Positions 7,159 through 15,623 are shown, counted from the stretch's first letter. The stretch is DNA of 64,000 bases from Kitasatospora indigofera (GCF_014655955.1 NZ_BNBO01000029.1:40628-104627), one strand, 5' to 3'. Notes: generated from the sequence alone by a model not told the origin. Numbers and translations are program-made.

Positions 7159-8795
7159 TGGCCGGGCCCGCGACCCCCGCGCCGGACCTGGTCCTCCGCG
7201 GCGCCACCGTGGTGGACGGCAGCGGCGACCCCCGCTACCGCGCCGACGTCCGGGTCACCGACGGCCTGATCGCCGAGATCGGCCGCCCCGACCTGGGCGG
7301 CGACCCCCGCGGCGCCCGGACCGTCGACGCCGACGGGCTGGTGCTCGCCCCCGGCTTCATCGACATGCACGCCCACTCCGACCTGCGGCTGCTGGTCGAA
7401 CCCGAGCACCCGTCCCGGGTCACCCAGGGCGTCACCTGCGAGGTGCTGGGCCAGGACGGCCTCTCCTACGCGCCGGTGGACGACCGCACGCTGCCCGCGC
7501 TGCGCCGCCAGATCGCCGGCTGGAACGGTGACCCGGACGGCTTCGACTGGAACTGGCGCGGCGTCGGCGAGTACCTGGACCGCCTCGACCGGGGCATCGC
7601 CGTCAACGCCTGCTACCTGGTGCCGCACGGCACCGTCCGGATGCTCGCGATGGGCTGGGACAACCGCCCGCCCACGCCGCTCGAACTCGACCGGATGCGG
7701 CACCTGCTCGCCCAGGGGCTGCGGGAGGGCGCGGTCGGCATGTCCAGCGGGCTCACCTACACCCCCGGGATGTACGCCGGCACCGCCGAACTGGTCGCCC
7801 TCTGCGAGGTGGTCGCCGCCCACGGCGGCTACCACGCGCCGCACCAGCGCTCCTACGGCGCCGGGGCGTTGGAGGGGTACGCGGAGATGGTGGAGATCGC
7901 CCGGGAGTCCGGCTGCCCGCTGCACCTCACCCACGCCACGATGAACTTCGGCGTCAACCAGGGCCGGGCGGGCGAACTGCTGGCCCTCGTCGACCGGGCG
8001 ATCGCGGACGGCTGCGACCTCACCCTGGACAGCTACCCCTACCTGCCCGGCTCCACCACCCTGGCCGCCCTGCTGCCCAGTTGGGCCACCGAGGGCGGGC
8101 CGGACGCCACCCTCGCCCGGCTGGCCGACCCCGCCGCCCGGGAGCGGATCAGGATCGAGGTGGAGGAGAAGGGCAGCGACGGCTGCCACGGCGTGGTCAC
8201 CGACTGGGCCACCGTCCAGATCTCCGGCGTGGGCAACCAGGGCCTCGCCGCCACCGTCGGGCGGACGGTCGCCGACCTCGCCGCCGAGCGCGGTCGCGGC
8301 GGCACCGAGGTCTTCTTCGAGCTGCTGCTGGACGACGGGTTGGCCACCACCATCCTGCAGCACGTCGGCCACGAGGAGAACGTCCGCGCGATCATGGCTC
8401 ACCCCGCGCACACCGTCGGCAGCGACGGGCTGCTGGTCGGCGCCCGGCCGCACCCCCGGGCCTGGGGCACCTTCGCCCGCTATCTCGGCCACTACAGCCG
8501 GGAGTTGGGTGTCCTCACGCTGGAGGAGACGGTCGCCCGGATGACCGGCCGCCCGGCCCGCCGGCTGCGGCTGGACCGGCGCGGACTCATCCGTCCCGGG
8601 TACCACGCCGACCTGGTGCTGTTCGACCCCGCCACCGTCCGCGACACCGCCACCTTCGACCGGCCCAGGCTGCCCGCCGCCGGCATCGAGCACGTCTACG
8701 TCAACGGCGTCGCCGTGGTCGAGCGGGGCCGCACCACCGGTGCCCTGCCCGGCCGCGCCCTGCGCCGTACCGAACAAGGAGCCCGAGCTCTGTGA
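7158..8795 (+). CDS. N-acyl-D-amino-acid deacylase-family amidohydrolase
   Basis: 545 aa. It begins with the small beta-sandwich of metal-dependent amidohydrolases, then FIDMHAHSDL with metal ligands H71 and H73, later HLTHATMNF, and an Asp ligand region at TVGSDGLLVG. Length and order match D-aminoacylases, which remove acyl groups from N-acyl-D-amino acids. In classical D-aminoacylases the metal-binding Cys lies in a GNCG motif; here the equivalent segment is GQDG, so the metal site and probably the substrate differ. In this operon, N-acetyl-D-glucosaminate is a plausible substrate, giving D-glucosaminate for the upstream enzyme. It is coupled to both neighbours (TGATG before, GTGA after). 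Confidence 0.85.
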   Translation: MAGPATPAPDLVLRGATVVDGSGDPRYRADVRVTDGLIAEIGRPDLGGDPRGARTVDADGLVLAPGFIDMHAHSDLRLLVEPEHPSRVTQGVTCEVLGQDGLSYAPVDDRTLPALRRQIAGWNGDPDGFDWNWRGVGEYLDRLDRGIAVNACYLVPHGTVRMLAMGWDNRPPTPLELDRMRHLLAQGLREGAVGMSSGLTYTPGMYAGTAELVALCEVVAAHGGYHAPHQRSYGAGALEGYAEMVEIARESGCPLHLTHATMNFGVNQGRAGELLALVDRAIADGCDLTLDSYPYLPGSTTLAALLPSWATEGGPDATLARLADPAARERIRIEVEEKGSDGCHGVVTDWATVQISGVGNQGLAATVGRTVADLAAERGRGGTEVFFELLLDDGLATTILQHVGHEENVRAIMAHPAHTVGSDGLLVGARPHPRAWGTFARYLGHYSRELGVLTLEETVARMTGRPARRLRLDRRGLIRPGYHADLVLFDPATVRDTATFDRPRLPAAGIEHVYVNGVAVVERGRTTGALPGRALRRTEQGARAL

Positions 8796-9484
8796 GCAGC
8801 CCCAGCAACCTCAACGATCTCACTGGCCCCACCAGTGCCACCGGCCCCACCGGTACGGTGCTGGCCGACGCCCGGGCCGCGCTGGCCGCCGACCCGGTGA
8901 TCGCCGTCGTCCGCGCACCCCGGATACCCGACGCCGCCGCGCTCTGCGCCGCCCTCGCGGCCGGCGGCATCAGCTGGGTCGAATTCACCTACACCACACC
9001 GGATGTGACGGACCATCTGCGCAAGGCCGCGACCGCCGGCTGGCGGGTCGGCGTCGGCACCGTGCTGACCGCCGAGCAGGCCGCGCAGGGCGTCGAGGCC
9101 GGTGCGTCCTTCCTGGTCACCCCCGGCGTCCGGCCCGAGGTGGCGCACGCCGCGCACGCGGCCGGCGTCCCCGTGGTGCTCGGCGCGCTCACCCCCACCG
9201 AGGTCGCGCGGGCGGCGGAGCTGGGCGCCGCCGCCGTGAAGATCTTCCCCGCGAAGGCCTTCGGCCCCGGCTACTTCAAGGACCTGCACGGCCCCTACCC
9301 CGGCCTCCCGCTGGTCGCCTCCGGCGGCGTCAACGCGGGCAACGCGGCCGAGTTCCTCGCCCACGGCGCGCTCGCGGTCTGCGCCGGGACGGACGTCGTC
9401 CCGCCCGCCGTGGTCGCCGCCGGGGACTGGGCCGAGATCACCCGCCGGGCACGGGCCTTCACCACCGCCTGCCGCCCGAGCTGA
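8792..9484 (+). CDS. eda: KDPG/KHG aldolase (2-dehydro-3-deoxy-phosphogluconate aldolase)
   Basis: 230 aa from a GTG that overlaps the previous stop as GTGA, with AAGGAG (8775-8780) ahead. A class I TIM barrel: WVEFTYTT holds the catalytic Glu (about 64), AAVKIFPAKAFGPGY the Schiff-base Lys (about 150), and SGGVNAGNAAEFL the phosphate loop. The reaction is KDPG to pyruvate plus glyceraldehyde 3-phosphate, which ends the Entner-Doudoroff-type branch begun by the kinase at 4435. A Gly/Thr/Pro-rich N-terminal tail of about 30 residues is extra compared with E. coli Eda. Confidence 0.92.
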   Translation: MSSPSNLNDLTGPTSATGPTGTVLADARAALAADPVIAVVRAPRIPDAAALCAALAAGGISWVEFTYTTPDVTDHLRKAATAGWRVGVGTVLTAEQAAQGVEAGASFLVTPGVRPEVAHAAHAAGVPVVLGALTPTEVARAAELGAAAVKIFPAKAFGPGYFKDLHGPYPGLPLVASGGVNAGNAAEFLAHGALAVCAGTDVVPPAVVAAGDWAEITRRARAFTTACRPS

Positions 9485-9640
9485 TCCCGCCGCGTCCGCC
9501 GCGTCCGGCGCGCCGCGCGGTGCGCCGGGCGCCGGGCGCGGTCCCGGGCGAACCCCCGGCCGCGCTGTCGCACCGGGCGGCGATGGACGAGAATCCGTAG
9601 TCCGGCACCACCCCCGGACCCGGCAGGAGGACCCATCCCC

Positions 9641-11236
9641 ATGACCTCGACCCGCCCCGGCCCCGCCTGGCTGACCGACGCCGTCCTCTACCAGATCTAT
9701 CCGCAGACCTACGCCGACTCCGACGGCGACGGCATCGGCGACTTCGCCGGCATCACCGACCACCTGGACCACCTCGCCTGGCTCGGCATCGACGCGCTCT
9801 GGCTCAACCCGTGCTTCGCCTCCCCGTTCCGCGACGCCGGCTACGACGTCTCCGACTACCTGAGCACGGCGCCCCGTTACGGCGGCACCGACGACCTGGT
9901 GGCCCTGGTGGACGCCGCCCGCGCCCGGGGCATCAGGGTCCTGCTCGACCTGGTGGCCGGCCACACCTCCGACCGGCACCCGTGGTTCCTGGCCTCCGCC
10001 GGCGACCCGGGGGACCACCGCTACATCTGGTCCGACCGGCCGGCCGAGGGGTTCGTCGCCTCGCCCGGCACCCGGGCCGGCTGGTACCTGCCGAACTTCT
10101 TCGACTGCCAGCCCGCCCTCAACTTCGGCTACGCCCGGAGCGACGCGGCGGAGCCGTGGCGCCAGGGCGTGGACGCCGAGGGCCCGCGCGCCAACCGGGC
10201 GGCGCTGCGCGAGATCATGGACCACTGGCTGCGGCTCGGCATCGCCGGGTTCCGGGTCGACATGGCCTCCTCCCTGGTCAAGGACGACCCCGGCAAGACC
10301 GAGACCGCCAAGCTCTGGACCGAACTGCGGGACGGGCTGGACCGCGACCACCCGCAGGCGGCGCTGTTCGCCGAATGGGGCGACCCGGCCGCGGCCGTAG
10401 CGGCCGGGTTCCACGCCGACTTCTTCCTGCAGTTCGGCGGCCCCGACAACGGCCTGCCGCTGCGCTCGCTGTGGAACAACAACGCCGGTACGGTGCACGA
10501 GGAGTGGCAGCAGGGCCCGTGCTACTTCGACGCCCGGGCCGAGGGCTCGGCGCGGTACTTCATCGACGCCTGGCGGGCCGCCGCGGACCTCACCGAGGGC
10601 GCCGGGCACCTCGCGCTGCCCACCGCGAACCACGACTTCTCACGGCTCTGCACCGGCCCGCGCACCCGGGAGCAGCTCGCCGCCGCGTTCGCCTTCCAGC
10701 TCACCTGGCCGACCGTGCCCGCCGTGTACTACGGCGACGAGATCGGCATGCGCTACCTGCCCGGACTGCCCGACACCGAGGGCAGCGTGCTCGGCCCCCG
10801 CTACAACCGGGCCGGCTCGCGCACGCCGATGCAGTGGGAGCCCGGCCCGGGGGCGGGCTTCTCCAGCGCCCCCGCCGACCGGTTCTACCTCCCGCTCGAC
10901 CCCGACCCGGACCGCCCCGACGTGGCCACCCAGCGGGCCGACCCGGACTCCCTGCTCCAGCTGGTCCGGCGGCTGATCGCGCTGCGCCGCGCCCACCCCG
11001 CCCTCGGTGCCCACGGCACCGTGGAGGTGCTGCACGACGGCTACCCGCTGGTCCACCTGCGCGGCGGCCGCTACCTGGTCGCCGTCAACCCCGGCCGGGC
11101 GCCGGTGGAGCTGCCGCTGCCGCTCGCGGCCCCGGCCGTGGCGGGCGCCCGGGCGCTGGAGGCCAGGGGCGTCGCCGTCGGCGGCGGCGCGCTGCGGGCG
11201 GAGGGGTTCTCGTACGGGATCTTCGAGCTCGGCTGA
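9641..11236 (+). CDS. GH13 alpha-glucosidase/oligo-1,6-glucosidase-like enzyme
   Basis: 531 aa, no signal peptide, with CAGGAGG before the ATG. GH13 regions are visible: DSDGDGIGDFAGI (calcium loop, about 27-39), the nucleophile Asp in GFRVDMA (about 207), the general acid in LFAEWGD (about 245) and TANHD (about 332). The YQIYPQTYADSDGDG start and NRAGSRTPMQWEPG resemble oligo-1,6-glucosidase and trehalose-synthase-like members. A cytoplasmic glucosidase for imported alpha-glucosides is likely. The 156-base gap from the aldolase and its own ribosome binding site suggest loose membership of that operon. The exact substrate cannot be read from the sequence. Confidence 0.87.
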   Translation: MTSTRPGPAWLTDAVLYQIYPQTYADSDGDGIGDFAGITDHLDHLAWLGIDALWLNPCFASPFRDAGYDVSDYLSTAPRYGGTDDLVALVDAARARGIRVLLDLVAGHTSDRHPWFLASAGDPGDHRYIWSDRPAEGFVASPGTRAGWYLPNFFDCQPALNFGYARSDAAEPWRQGVDAEGPRANRAALREIMDHWLRLGIAGFRVDMASSLVKDDPGKTETAKLWTELRDGLDRDHPQAALFAEWGDPAAAVAAGFHADFFLQFGGPDNGLPLRSLWNNNAGTVHEEWQQGPCYFDARAEGSARYFIDAWRAAADLTEGAGHLALPTANHDFSRLCTGPRTREQLAAAFAFQLTWPTVPAVYYGDEIGMRYLPGLPDTEGSVLGPRYNRAGSRTPMQWEPGPGAGFSSAPADRFYLPLDPDPDRPDVATQRADPDSLLQLVRRLIALRRAHPALGAHGTVEVLHDGYPLVHLRGGRYLVAVNPGRAPVELPLPLAAPAVAGARALEARGVAVGGGALRAEGFSYGIFELG

Positions 11237-11329
11237 GCCCGCCGGATCCGTCCTGCGGTCCGCCGGTGCGACCGGCCGGTGCGAGACTGACCGGCCGGAA
11301 GCGGACGGCGGTCTCGGAGGAGCGGGCGG

Positions 11330-11959
11330 ATGGACGAACAGCGGGCACAGGTGACCTGGGAGCAGCGGTTGCCGCGCTTTCTCCACCCGCCGGTCCTGCT
11401 GGACACACCGGGGAGCAGCACGGACCGGGTGGTGACGCCGCGGCTGGCGCTGTTCTTCCTCGCCGCGGCGGCCGTCCTGGTGCCGTGGACGACCTGGTTG
11501 TTCCTGACCCTGCCGGCGCGGGAGCAGGCGGAGCGGTGGAACGTCGCCTGGGGCGGCTTCGACGCCCTGCTGGTAGTGGTGTTCGCCGGGGCGGCGGTGC
11601 GGATCCTCCGGCTGTCGGTGAAGAGCGCGGCCGTGAACGCGGTGGCCGCCGCGCTGCTGGTGGTCGACGCCTGGTTCGACGTGATGCTGGCACCCGCCGC
11701 GGAGCTGCCGGTGGCGCTGCTGATGGCCGGGCTGGTCGAGCTGCCGATGGCGTTCCTCTGCGCGCGGACCTCGCTGCGGGTGCTGTCGTTGATGGAGCAG
11801 GCGCGGCCGTACCTGGTGGCGGCCGGGTTCACCGTCCGGCAGGGCCGGCTGGTCCCGCCGGAGGGCTGGGTGCCCGAGGGCCGGGCGCCGGAGGGCCGGG
11901 CGCCGGAGGGCCGGGCGCCGGGGCGGCCCGCCGACGTCCCGGGCGACGAATGGTTGTAG
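11330..11959 (+). CDS. Unknown membrane protein with PEGRA repeats
   Basis: 209 aa; I do not recognise a family. After a 37-residue N-terminal tail there are about four hydrophobic segments (residues about 39-60, 76-92, 100-122 and 126-145). The C-terminal tail is Pro/Gly/Arg-rich with three copies of PEGRA, encoded by a perfect 15-bp repeat at 11876-11920. The ATG is preceded by GGAG. It ends immediately before the regulatory sequence of the next membrane protein gene and is transcribed in the same direction. Confidence 0.7.
   Translation: MDEQRAQVTWEQRLPRFLHPPVLLDTPGSSTDRVVTPRLALFFLAAAAVLVPWTTWLFLTLPAREQAERWNVAWGGFDALLVVVFAGAAVRILRLSVKSAAVNAVAAALLVVDAWFDVMLAPAAELPVALLMAGLVELPMAFLCARTSLRVLSLMEQARPYLVAAGFTVRQGRLVPPEGWVPEGRAPEGRAPEGRAPGRPADVPGDEWL
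11876..11920 (+). repeat. Three perfect 15-bp tandem repeats inside a coding region
   Basis: The unit GAGGGCCGGGCGCCG occurs at 11876, 11891 and 11906 and encodes PEGRA in the tail of the membrane protein. Copy number changes would keep the frame. Confidence 0.85.
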
Positions 11960-11971
11960 ACTGCATCTGTA

Positions 11972-12012
11972 AAGGTTGCATTTGCCAACCTTGGCACACG
12001 GTTGCATTTACC
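11972..12012. promoter_or_regulatory. AT-rich operator cluster before the YhgE-like membrane protein
   Basis: AAGGTTG (11972-11978) and CAACCTT (11986-11992) form a perfect inverted repeat with a 7-base spacer. In addition, GGTTGCATTTGCC (11974-11986) recurs as GGTTGCATTTACC (12000-12012), 26 bases apart. This is one of the most AT-rich spots in the area. It looks like a repressor target. The regulator is unknown; the GntR-TetR protein at 13247 is the nearest candidate. Confidence 0.55.
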
Positions 12013-12037
12013 ACCTACTCGGAGGACCGTCCCGACC

Positions 12038-13093
12038 ATGGCCGCCACCCCGGCCCCAGCACTGGGGCCCTCGCTCAAGCACCTCGCCGTCCACCTGCTC
12101 ACCCCGTTGCTGATGTGCCTGGGGATGGCCCTCGCCTACCAGGGCGCCTTCCACCAGCCCGAGCCGCACCGCCTCGCGGTCGCCGTCGTCGGCACCACCC
12201 CGCAGGCCACCGGACTGGCCGGAGCCGTCCAGGACAAGGCCGGCCCCGCGCTCGACGTACGGACCCTGGCCACCCGGGCCGACGCCGAGCGGCAGCTGCG
12301 CGACCGCGAGCTGACCGGCGCCTTCGTCCCGGACCCGAAGAGCCCCGAGCTGATCGTCGCCAGGGCCGGCTCCGACACCTCCGCCATGGCGGCCGAGGCG
12401 GTCTTCCGGACGGTCGCCACCCAGCAGGGCGTCCCGCTGACGGTCACCGACCTCGCCCCCACCGCCGCGGGCGACCCGACCGGCCAGGGGCTGTTCTTCC
12501 TGCTGGTGACCCTGAGCATCGGCTCGTACGGGAGCGTGGCCGCGATCGGGGCGGCCGGGGCGGGGCTCGGCATGCGGGTACGGGCGCTGGCCGGCCTGGC
12601 GACCTCGCTGGTGGTCAGCGTGATCGGGATCGTCACCGCCGGGCCGGTGTTCCACGTCGTCGACCACGACCTCGCGGCCGTCTGGGCGATGGGCTGGCTC
12701 TACTCGGCGGGCGTCGTCGCGATCGGGACGGGCCTGCACACCTTCCTGAAGCGGTGGACCACGCTGGCGCTGATGGTGCTGTTCGTGATGCTCAACTTCA
12801 CCACCTCGGGCGGGATCTACCGGCCGGAGCTGCAGAACGGCTTCTTCGGCGCCCTGCACTCCTTCTGGAACGGCGCGGGCTTCCTGGAGGGCGCCCGCGA
12901 CGTGCTCTACTTCGGCGGTGGAGCCGGCCTCGGCGGCCGGCTGGCGGCGCTGGCCCTCTGGCTGCTGGCCGGCCTCGCGCTGCTGGCCGGCGCCGGCTGG
13001 TACGAGCGGCGCCGGGCGGTGGACGCGACCGCCGGGGCGCGGCCGGTGGAGGCGGCGGCCGAGGAGGAGATGGACGAGGCCGTCGGGGTCTGA
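12038..13093 (+). CDS. YhgE/Pip- or SNG1-like membrane protein
   Basis: 351 aa from the ATG at 12038, with CGGAGG 12 bases upstream. A TTG at 12002 lies inside the operator and is unlikely as a start. A first membrane helix (LLTPLLMCLGMALAY, about residues 22-36) is followed by an outside domain of about 120 residues with AVAVVGTTPQATGLAGAV, and then about five helices. This layout matches the YhgE/Pip, DUF3533 and SNG1-like proteins related to ABC-2 permeases. Bacterial members are linked to export or stress but have no fixed substrate. The C-terminus is Glu-rich. No ABC ATPase is adjacent. Confidence 0.7.
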   Translation: MAATPAPALGPSLKHLAVHLLTPLLMCLGMALAYQGAFHQPEPHRLAVAVVGTTPQATGLAGAVQDKAGPALDVRTLATRADAERQLRDRELTGAFVPDPKSPELIVARAGSDTSAMAAEAVFRTVATQQGVPLTVTDLAPTAAGDPTGQGLFFLLVTLSIGSYGSVAAIGAAGAGLGMRVRALAGLATSLVVSVIGIVTAGPVFHVVDHDLAAVWAMGWLYSAGVVAIGTGLHTFLKRWTTLALMVLFVMLNFTTSGGIYRPELQNGFFGALHSFWNGAGFLEGARDVLYFGGGAGLGGRLAALALWLLAGLALLAGAGWYERRRAVDATAGARPVEAAAEEEMDEAVGV

Positions 13094-13246
13094 CCCCACC
13101 CTCCCGGCGTGGCCTCCGGGGCCCGGGGCGGCCCCGGCCCCGGCGGCGCCCCGGGGCGGCGGTCAGGCGGGGCGATGGTCGTCGTGGGGCAGCGGTCATG
13201 GCGGCTCAGCGGTCGTCGTGGCGCGGCGGTCGTCATGGGGCAGTGG

Positions 13247-14251
13247 TCATCGCGGGGCCCGCGGCTCCGTCCGCCCCTCTACCAGGCCGGTCAGGCCGTC
13301 GAGCAGCGAGCGGAGGCCGAACTCGAACAGCGTGTCGAGGTCCAGGTCGTAGCCGCCCTCGAAGGACTGGACCAGCCTGCTGAACACCGGGTACCGGGGG
13401 GAGCTGGTGATGGCGCGGAAGGCGGGCGCCTGCCGGTCCATCCACTCGTCCTCGGAGAGGCCGGTGGCGGCCTCGGCCTGGGCCTCGCGCTCCAGGTTGG
13501 CCGCGATGCCCTCGACGTAGCCGTAGAGCAGCACGTGCACGTCGAGCATGGCCCTGGCGTCGAGGCCTCGGCCGTCCAGCGCCCTGAGCGCCCATTCGGC
13601 GTGGACCATCAGGTTGGGCAGCAGCAGCGGGCGGGTGAGCGAACCCAGCTGGGCCAGCCAGGGGTGCCGGCGGAACAGCGACCACAGCGTCCGCGCGCTC
13701 AGTTCCAGCTGTGCGCGCCACCCCTCCGGCGGGACCGCGGGGTACGCGGCCTCGCCGAACGCGGCGTCGGCCATCAGCAGCAGGAGCTCCTCCTTGCTGC
13801 CGACGTACCGGTAGGGGGACATCGCGGCCACGCCCAGCCGGGCCGCGACCCCGCGCATCGACAGCGCGGCGAGCCCTTCGGCATCGGCGATCTCGACGGC
13901 GGCCCGGACGATCCGGGCCCGGGTGAGGTCCTGGTCGCCCTCCGGGCCGTCCTGCTTCGCGCCGGTGACCGGGTCCGGGTCCGGGCCCTGGTTCCGGGGC
14001 CGGCCCCGGTCGGGGGCCGGGGTGCCGGCGCCCGGCGCCACCACGGTGCCGACCCGGGGGCGGGACTCCACCAGCCCCTCCAGGCTCAGCGTGGTGAGCA
14101 CCTTGGTGGCGGTGGCCAGGGCCACCCCCCACTCCTCGGCGATCCGCCGGGTCGAGGGCACCCGCTCGCCCGGGGCGAGTTCGCCCTCGGTGATGCGGCG
14201 GCGGAGTTCGGCGGCGATGCGCCGGAACGGTGGATCGGTCTCCGGGGTCAC
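13247..14251 (-). CDS. Dual-domain regulator: GntR winged helix fused to TetR
   Basis: 334 aa from a GTG with GGGAGA upstream. Residues about 8-72 are a GntR winged helix (ITEGELAPGERVPSTRRIAE, then the GLVESRPRVGTVV wing). A Pro/Gly/Asp linker leads to a complete TetR helix-turn-helix (about 110-155: LSMRGVAARLGVAAMSPYRY) and a TetR_C-type ligand domain. Both DNA-binding units look intact. It is divergent from the FAD monooxygenase at 14456, and the space between holds two different palindrome types. It is therefore a likely repressor of the monooxygenase and of itself. The ligand is unknown. Confidence 0.88.
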   Translation of the reverse strand: MTPETDPPFRRIAAELRRRITEGELAPGERVPSTRRIAEEWGVALATATKVLTTLSLEGLVESRPRVGTVVAPGAGTPAPDRGRPRNQGPDPDPVTGAKQDGPEGDQDLTRARIVRAAVEIADAEGLAALSMRGVAARLGVAAMSPYRYVGSKEELLLLMADAAFGEAAYPAVPPEGWRAQLELSARTLWSLFRRHPWLAQLGSLTRPLLLPNLMVHAEWALRALDGRGLDARAMLDVHVLLYGYVEGIAANLEREAQAEAATGLSEDEWMDRQAPAFRAITSSPRYPVFSRLVQSFEGGYDLDLDTLFEFGLRSLLDGLTGLVEGRTEPRAPR

Positions 14252-14304
14252 GGCGGTGGTCTCCCAAGGAATTTTTTTCGCCCGCGTTTCCGCTCACGCG
14301 GGCC

Positions 14305-14376
14305 CTGTACTAGTGCAGAGGCTAGCAGGGGAGGCGCGTCCGGAGGGCCGGGAAAGTGGCCCCTGAGCTAGTACAG
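14305..14376. promoter_or_regulatory. Two copies of a 14-bp palindromic operator
   Basis: CTGTACTAGTGCAG (14305-14318) and CTGAGCTAGTACAG (14363-14376; reverse complement CTGTACTAGCTCAG) share the core CTGTACTAG-N2-CAG in opposite orientation, 58 bases apart. They lie between the GntR-TetR gene and the monooxygenase. They are likely sites for the GntR-type domain. Confidence 0.65.
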
Positions 14377-14408
14377 AGCCTGGATCCGGGCGATTGGCAG
14401 GGCTGCAC

Positions 14409-14442
14409 GTACGGCGTACATTCAGTTGCGCGTACACCGTAC
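14409..14442. promoter_or_regulatory. Inverted repeat overlapping the monooxygenase promoter
   Basis: GTACGGCGTAC (14409-14419) and GTACACCGTAC (14432-14442) are inverted copies with one mismatch and a 12-base spacer, directly before the GAGGAG ribosome site of the monooxygenase. The shape suits a TetR-type dimer, possibly the second domain of the adjacent fused regulator. Confidence 0.55.
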
Positions 14443-14455
14443 AGAGGAGCTTTCC

Positions 14456-15565
14456 ATGAAGACTGTCCTGATTTCCGGCGGCGGAATCGCCGGGTCCGCC
14501 CTGGCCCACTGGCTGCGCCGCCGGGGCTTCGCCCCGACCGTGGTCGAACGGGCGCCCGCCCCGCGGACCGGCGGCCAGACGGTCGACATCCGCGGCGCCG
14601 CCCTCACCGTCGTCCGGCGGGCGGGGCTGCTGGACCAGGTGACGGCGCTGCGCACCCGGATGCGCGGGATGTCGGTGCTCGACGCCGACGGCAAGGAGCT
14701 CTCGCGCTCCACCGAGGCCACCTTCAGCAGCGGCCGGCTCGACAGCGACGACCTGGAACTGCTGCGCGACGACCTCGTCGGCGTCCTGTACGAAAAGGCC
14801 CGCGCCGACGCCGAGTTCGTGTTCGGGGACGCCGTCGCCGCCCTCGACCAGGACGAGCACGGCGTGCAGGTGCTCTTCGAGAGCGGACGACGGAGCCGCT
14901 TCGACCTGGTGGTCGGCGCGGACGGCCTGCACTCCGCCGTCCGGCGGCTGGCCTTCGGGCCGACCGAGCAGTACCTCCAGCACCTGGGGATGCACCTGGC
15001 CGTCTTCGGGTCCGGCAACTTCCTCGGCCTGGACAACTGGCAGGTCTGGCTCCGGGACGGCTCGGCCGGGTACGGCATCTCCCCGGTGCGCGACAACACC
15101 GAGCTGCGGATCACCTTCGGCTTCGAGTCGGGTCCGCTCGACCCCGGCCGGCGCGGCACCGACGCCCAACGGCAGCTGGTCGCCGACCGGATGGCCGGGC
15201 TGAGCTGGGAGACGCCGAGGCTGCTGCGCGCCCTATGGGCGGCCCCCGACTTCTACGCCGACGCCATGGCCCGGATCAGCATGCCGAGTTGGTCGGCCGG
15301 GCGGGCCGTGCTGCTGGGCGACGCGGGCTACTGCGCGTCCCCGCTGTCCGGGCAGGGCACCAGCCTCGCCCTGGTCGGTGCCTACGTCCTGGCGGACGAG
15401 CTGGGCCGCGCCGACGGCGACCACCGGGCCGCGTTCGCCCGCTACGAGCAGCGGATGCGGCCGTTCGTCGACCTCAACCAGGCCCTGGCGACCGAGAATC
15501 CGGGCGGGCCGGCCTCCGAGGCCTCGGTCGGGCGCGCCAAGAACGCGATCGTCCTGGACGAATGA
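14456..15565 (+). CDS. FAD-dependent monooxygenase (aromatic hydroxylase type)
   Basis: 369 aa from the ATG with GAGGAG seven bases ahead. The N-terminal GxGxxG-like ISGGGIAGSALAHWL binds FAD, VGADGLHSAVR is the DG motif that contacts FAD and NAD(P)H, and AVLLGDAGYCASPLSGQG is the GD motif. This is the class A flavoprotein hydroxylase family, including tetracycline- and rifampicin-modifying members. Its position behind operators and divergent from a ligand-sensing regulator suggests an inducible detoxification or catabolic enzyme. The substrate cannot be named. Confidence 0.88.
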   Translation: MKTVLISGGGIAGSALAHWLRRRGFAPTVVERAPAPRTGGQTVDIRGAALTVVRRAGLLDQVTALRTRMRGMSVLDADGKELSRSTEATFSSGRLDSDDLELLRDDLVGVLYEKARADAEFVFGDAVAALDQDEHGVQVLFESGRRSRFDLVVGADGLHSAVRRLAFGPTEQYLQHLGMHLAVFGSGNFLGLDNWQVWLRDGSAGYGISPVRDNTELRITFGFESGPLDPGRRGTDAQRQLVADRMAGLSWETPRLLRALWAAPDFYADAMARISMPSWSAGRAVLLGDAGYCASPLSGQGTSLALVGAYVLADELGRADGDHRAAFARYEQRMRPFVDLNQALATENPGGPASEASVGRAKNAIVLDE

Positions 15566-15623
15566 ACCCCCGGATGAATGGGCCCTGGACGGCCGAGCCC
15601 GGACGGCCGGGGCGGGCCGGTGG

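Noticed and set aside
12002..12037. TTG at 12002 as start of the YhgE-like protein
   Set aside because: It is part of the direct-repeat operator, and the ribosome site CGGAGG lies downstream of it.
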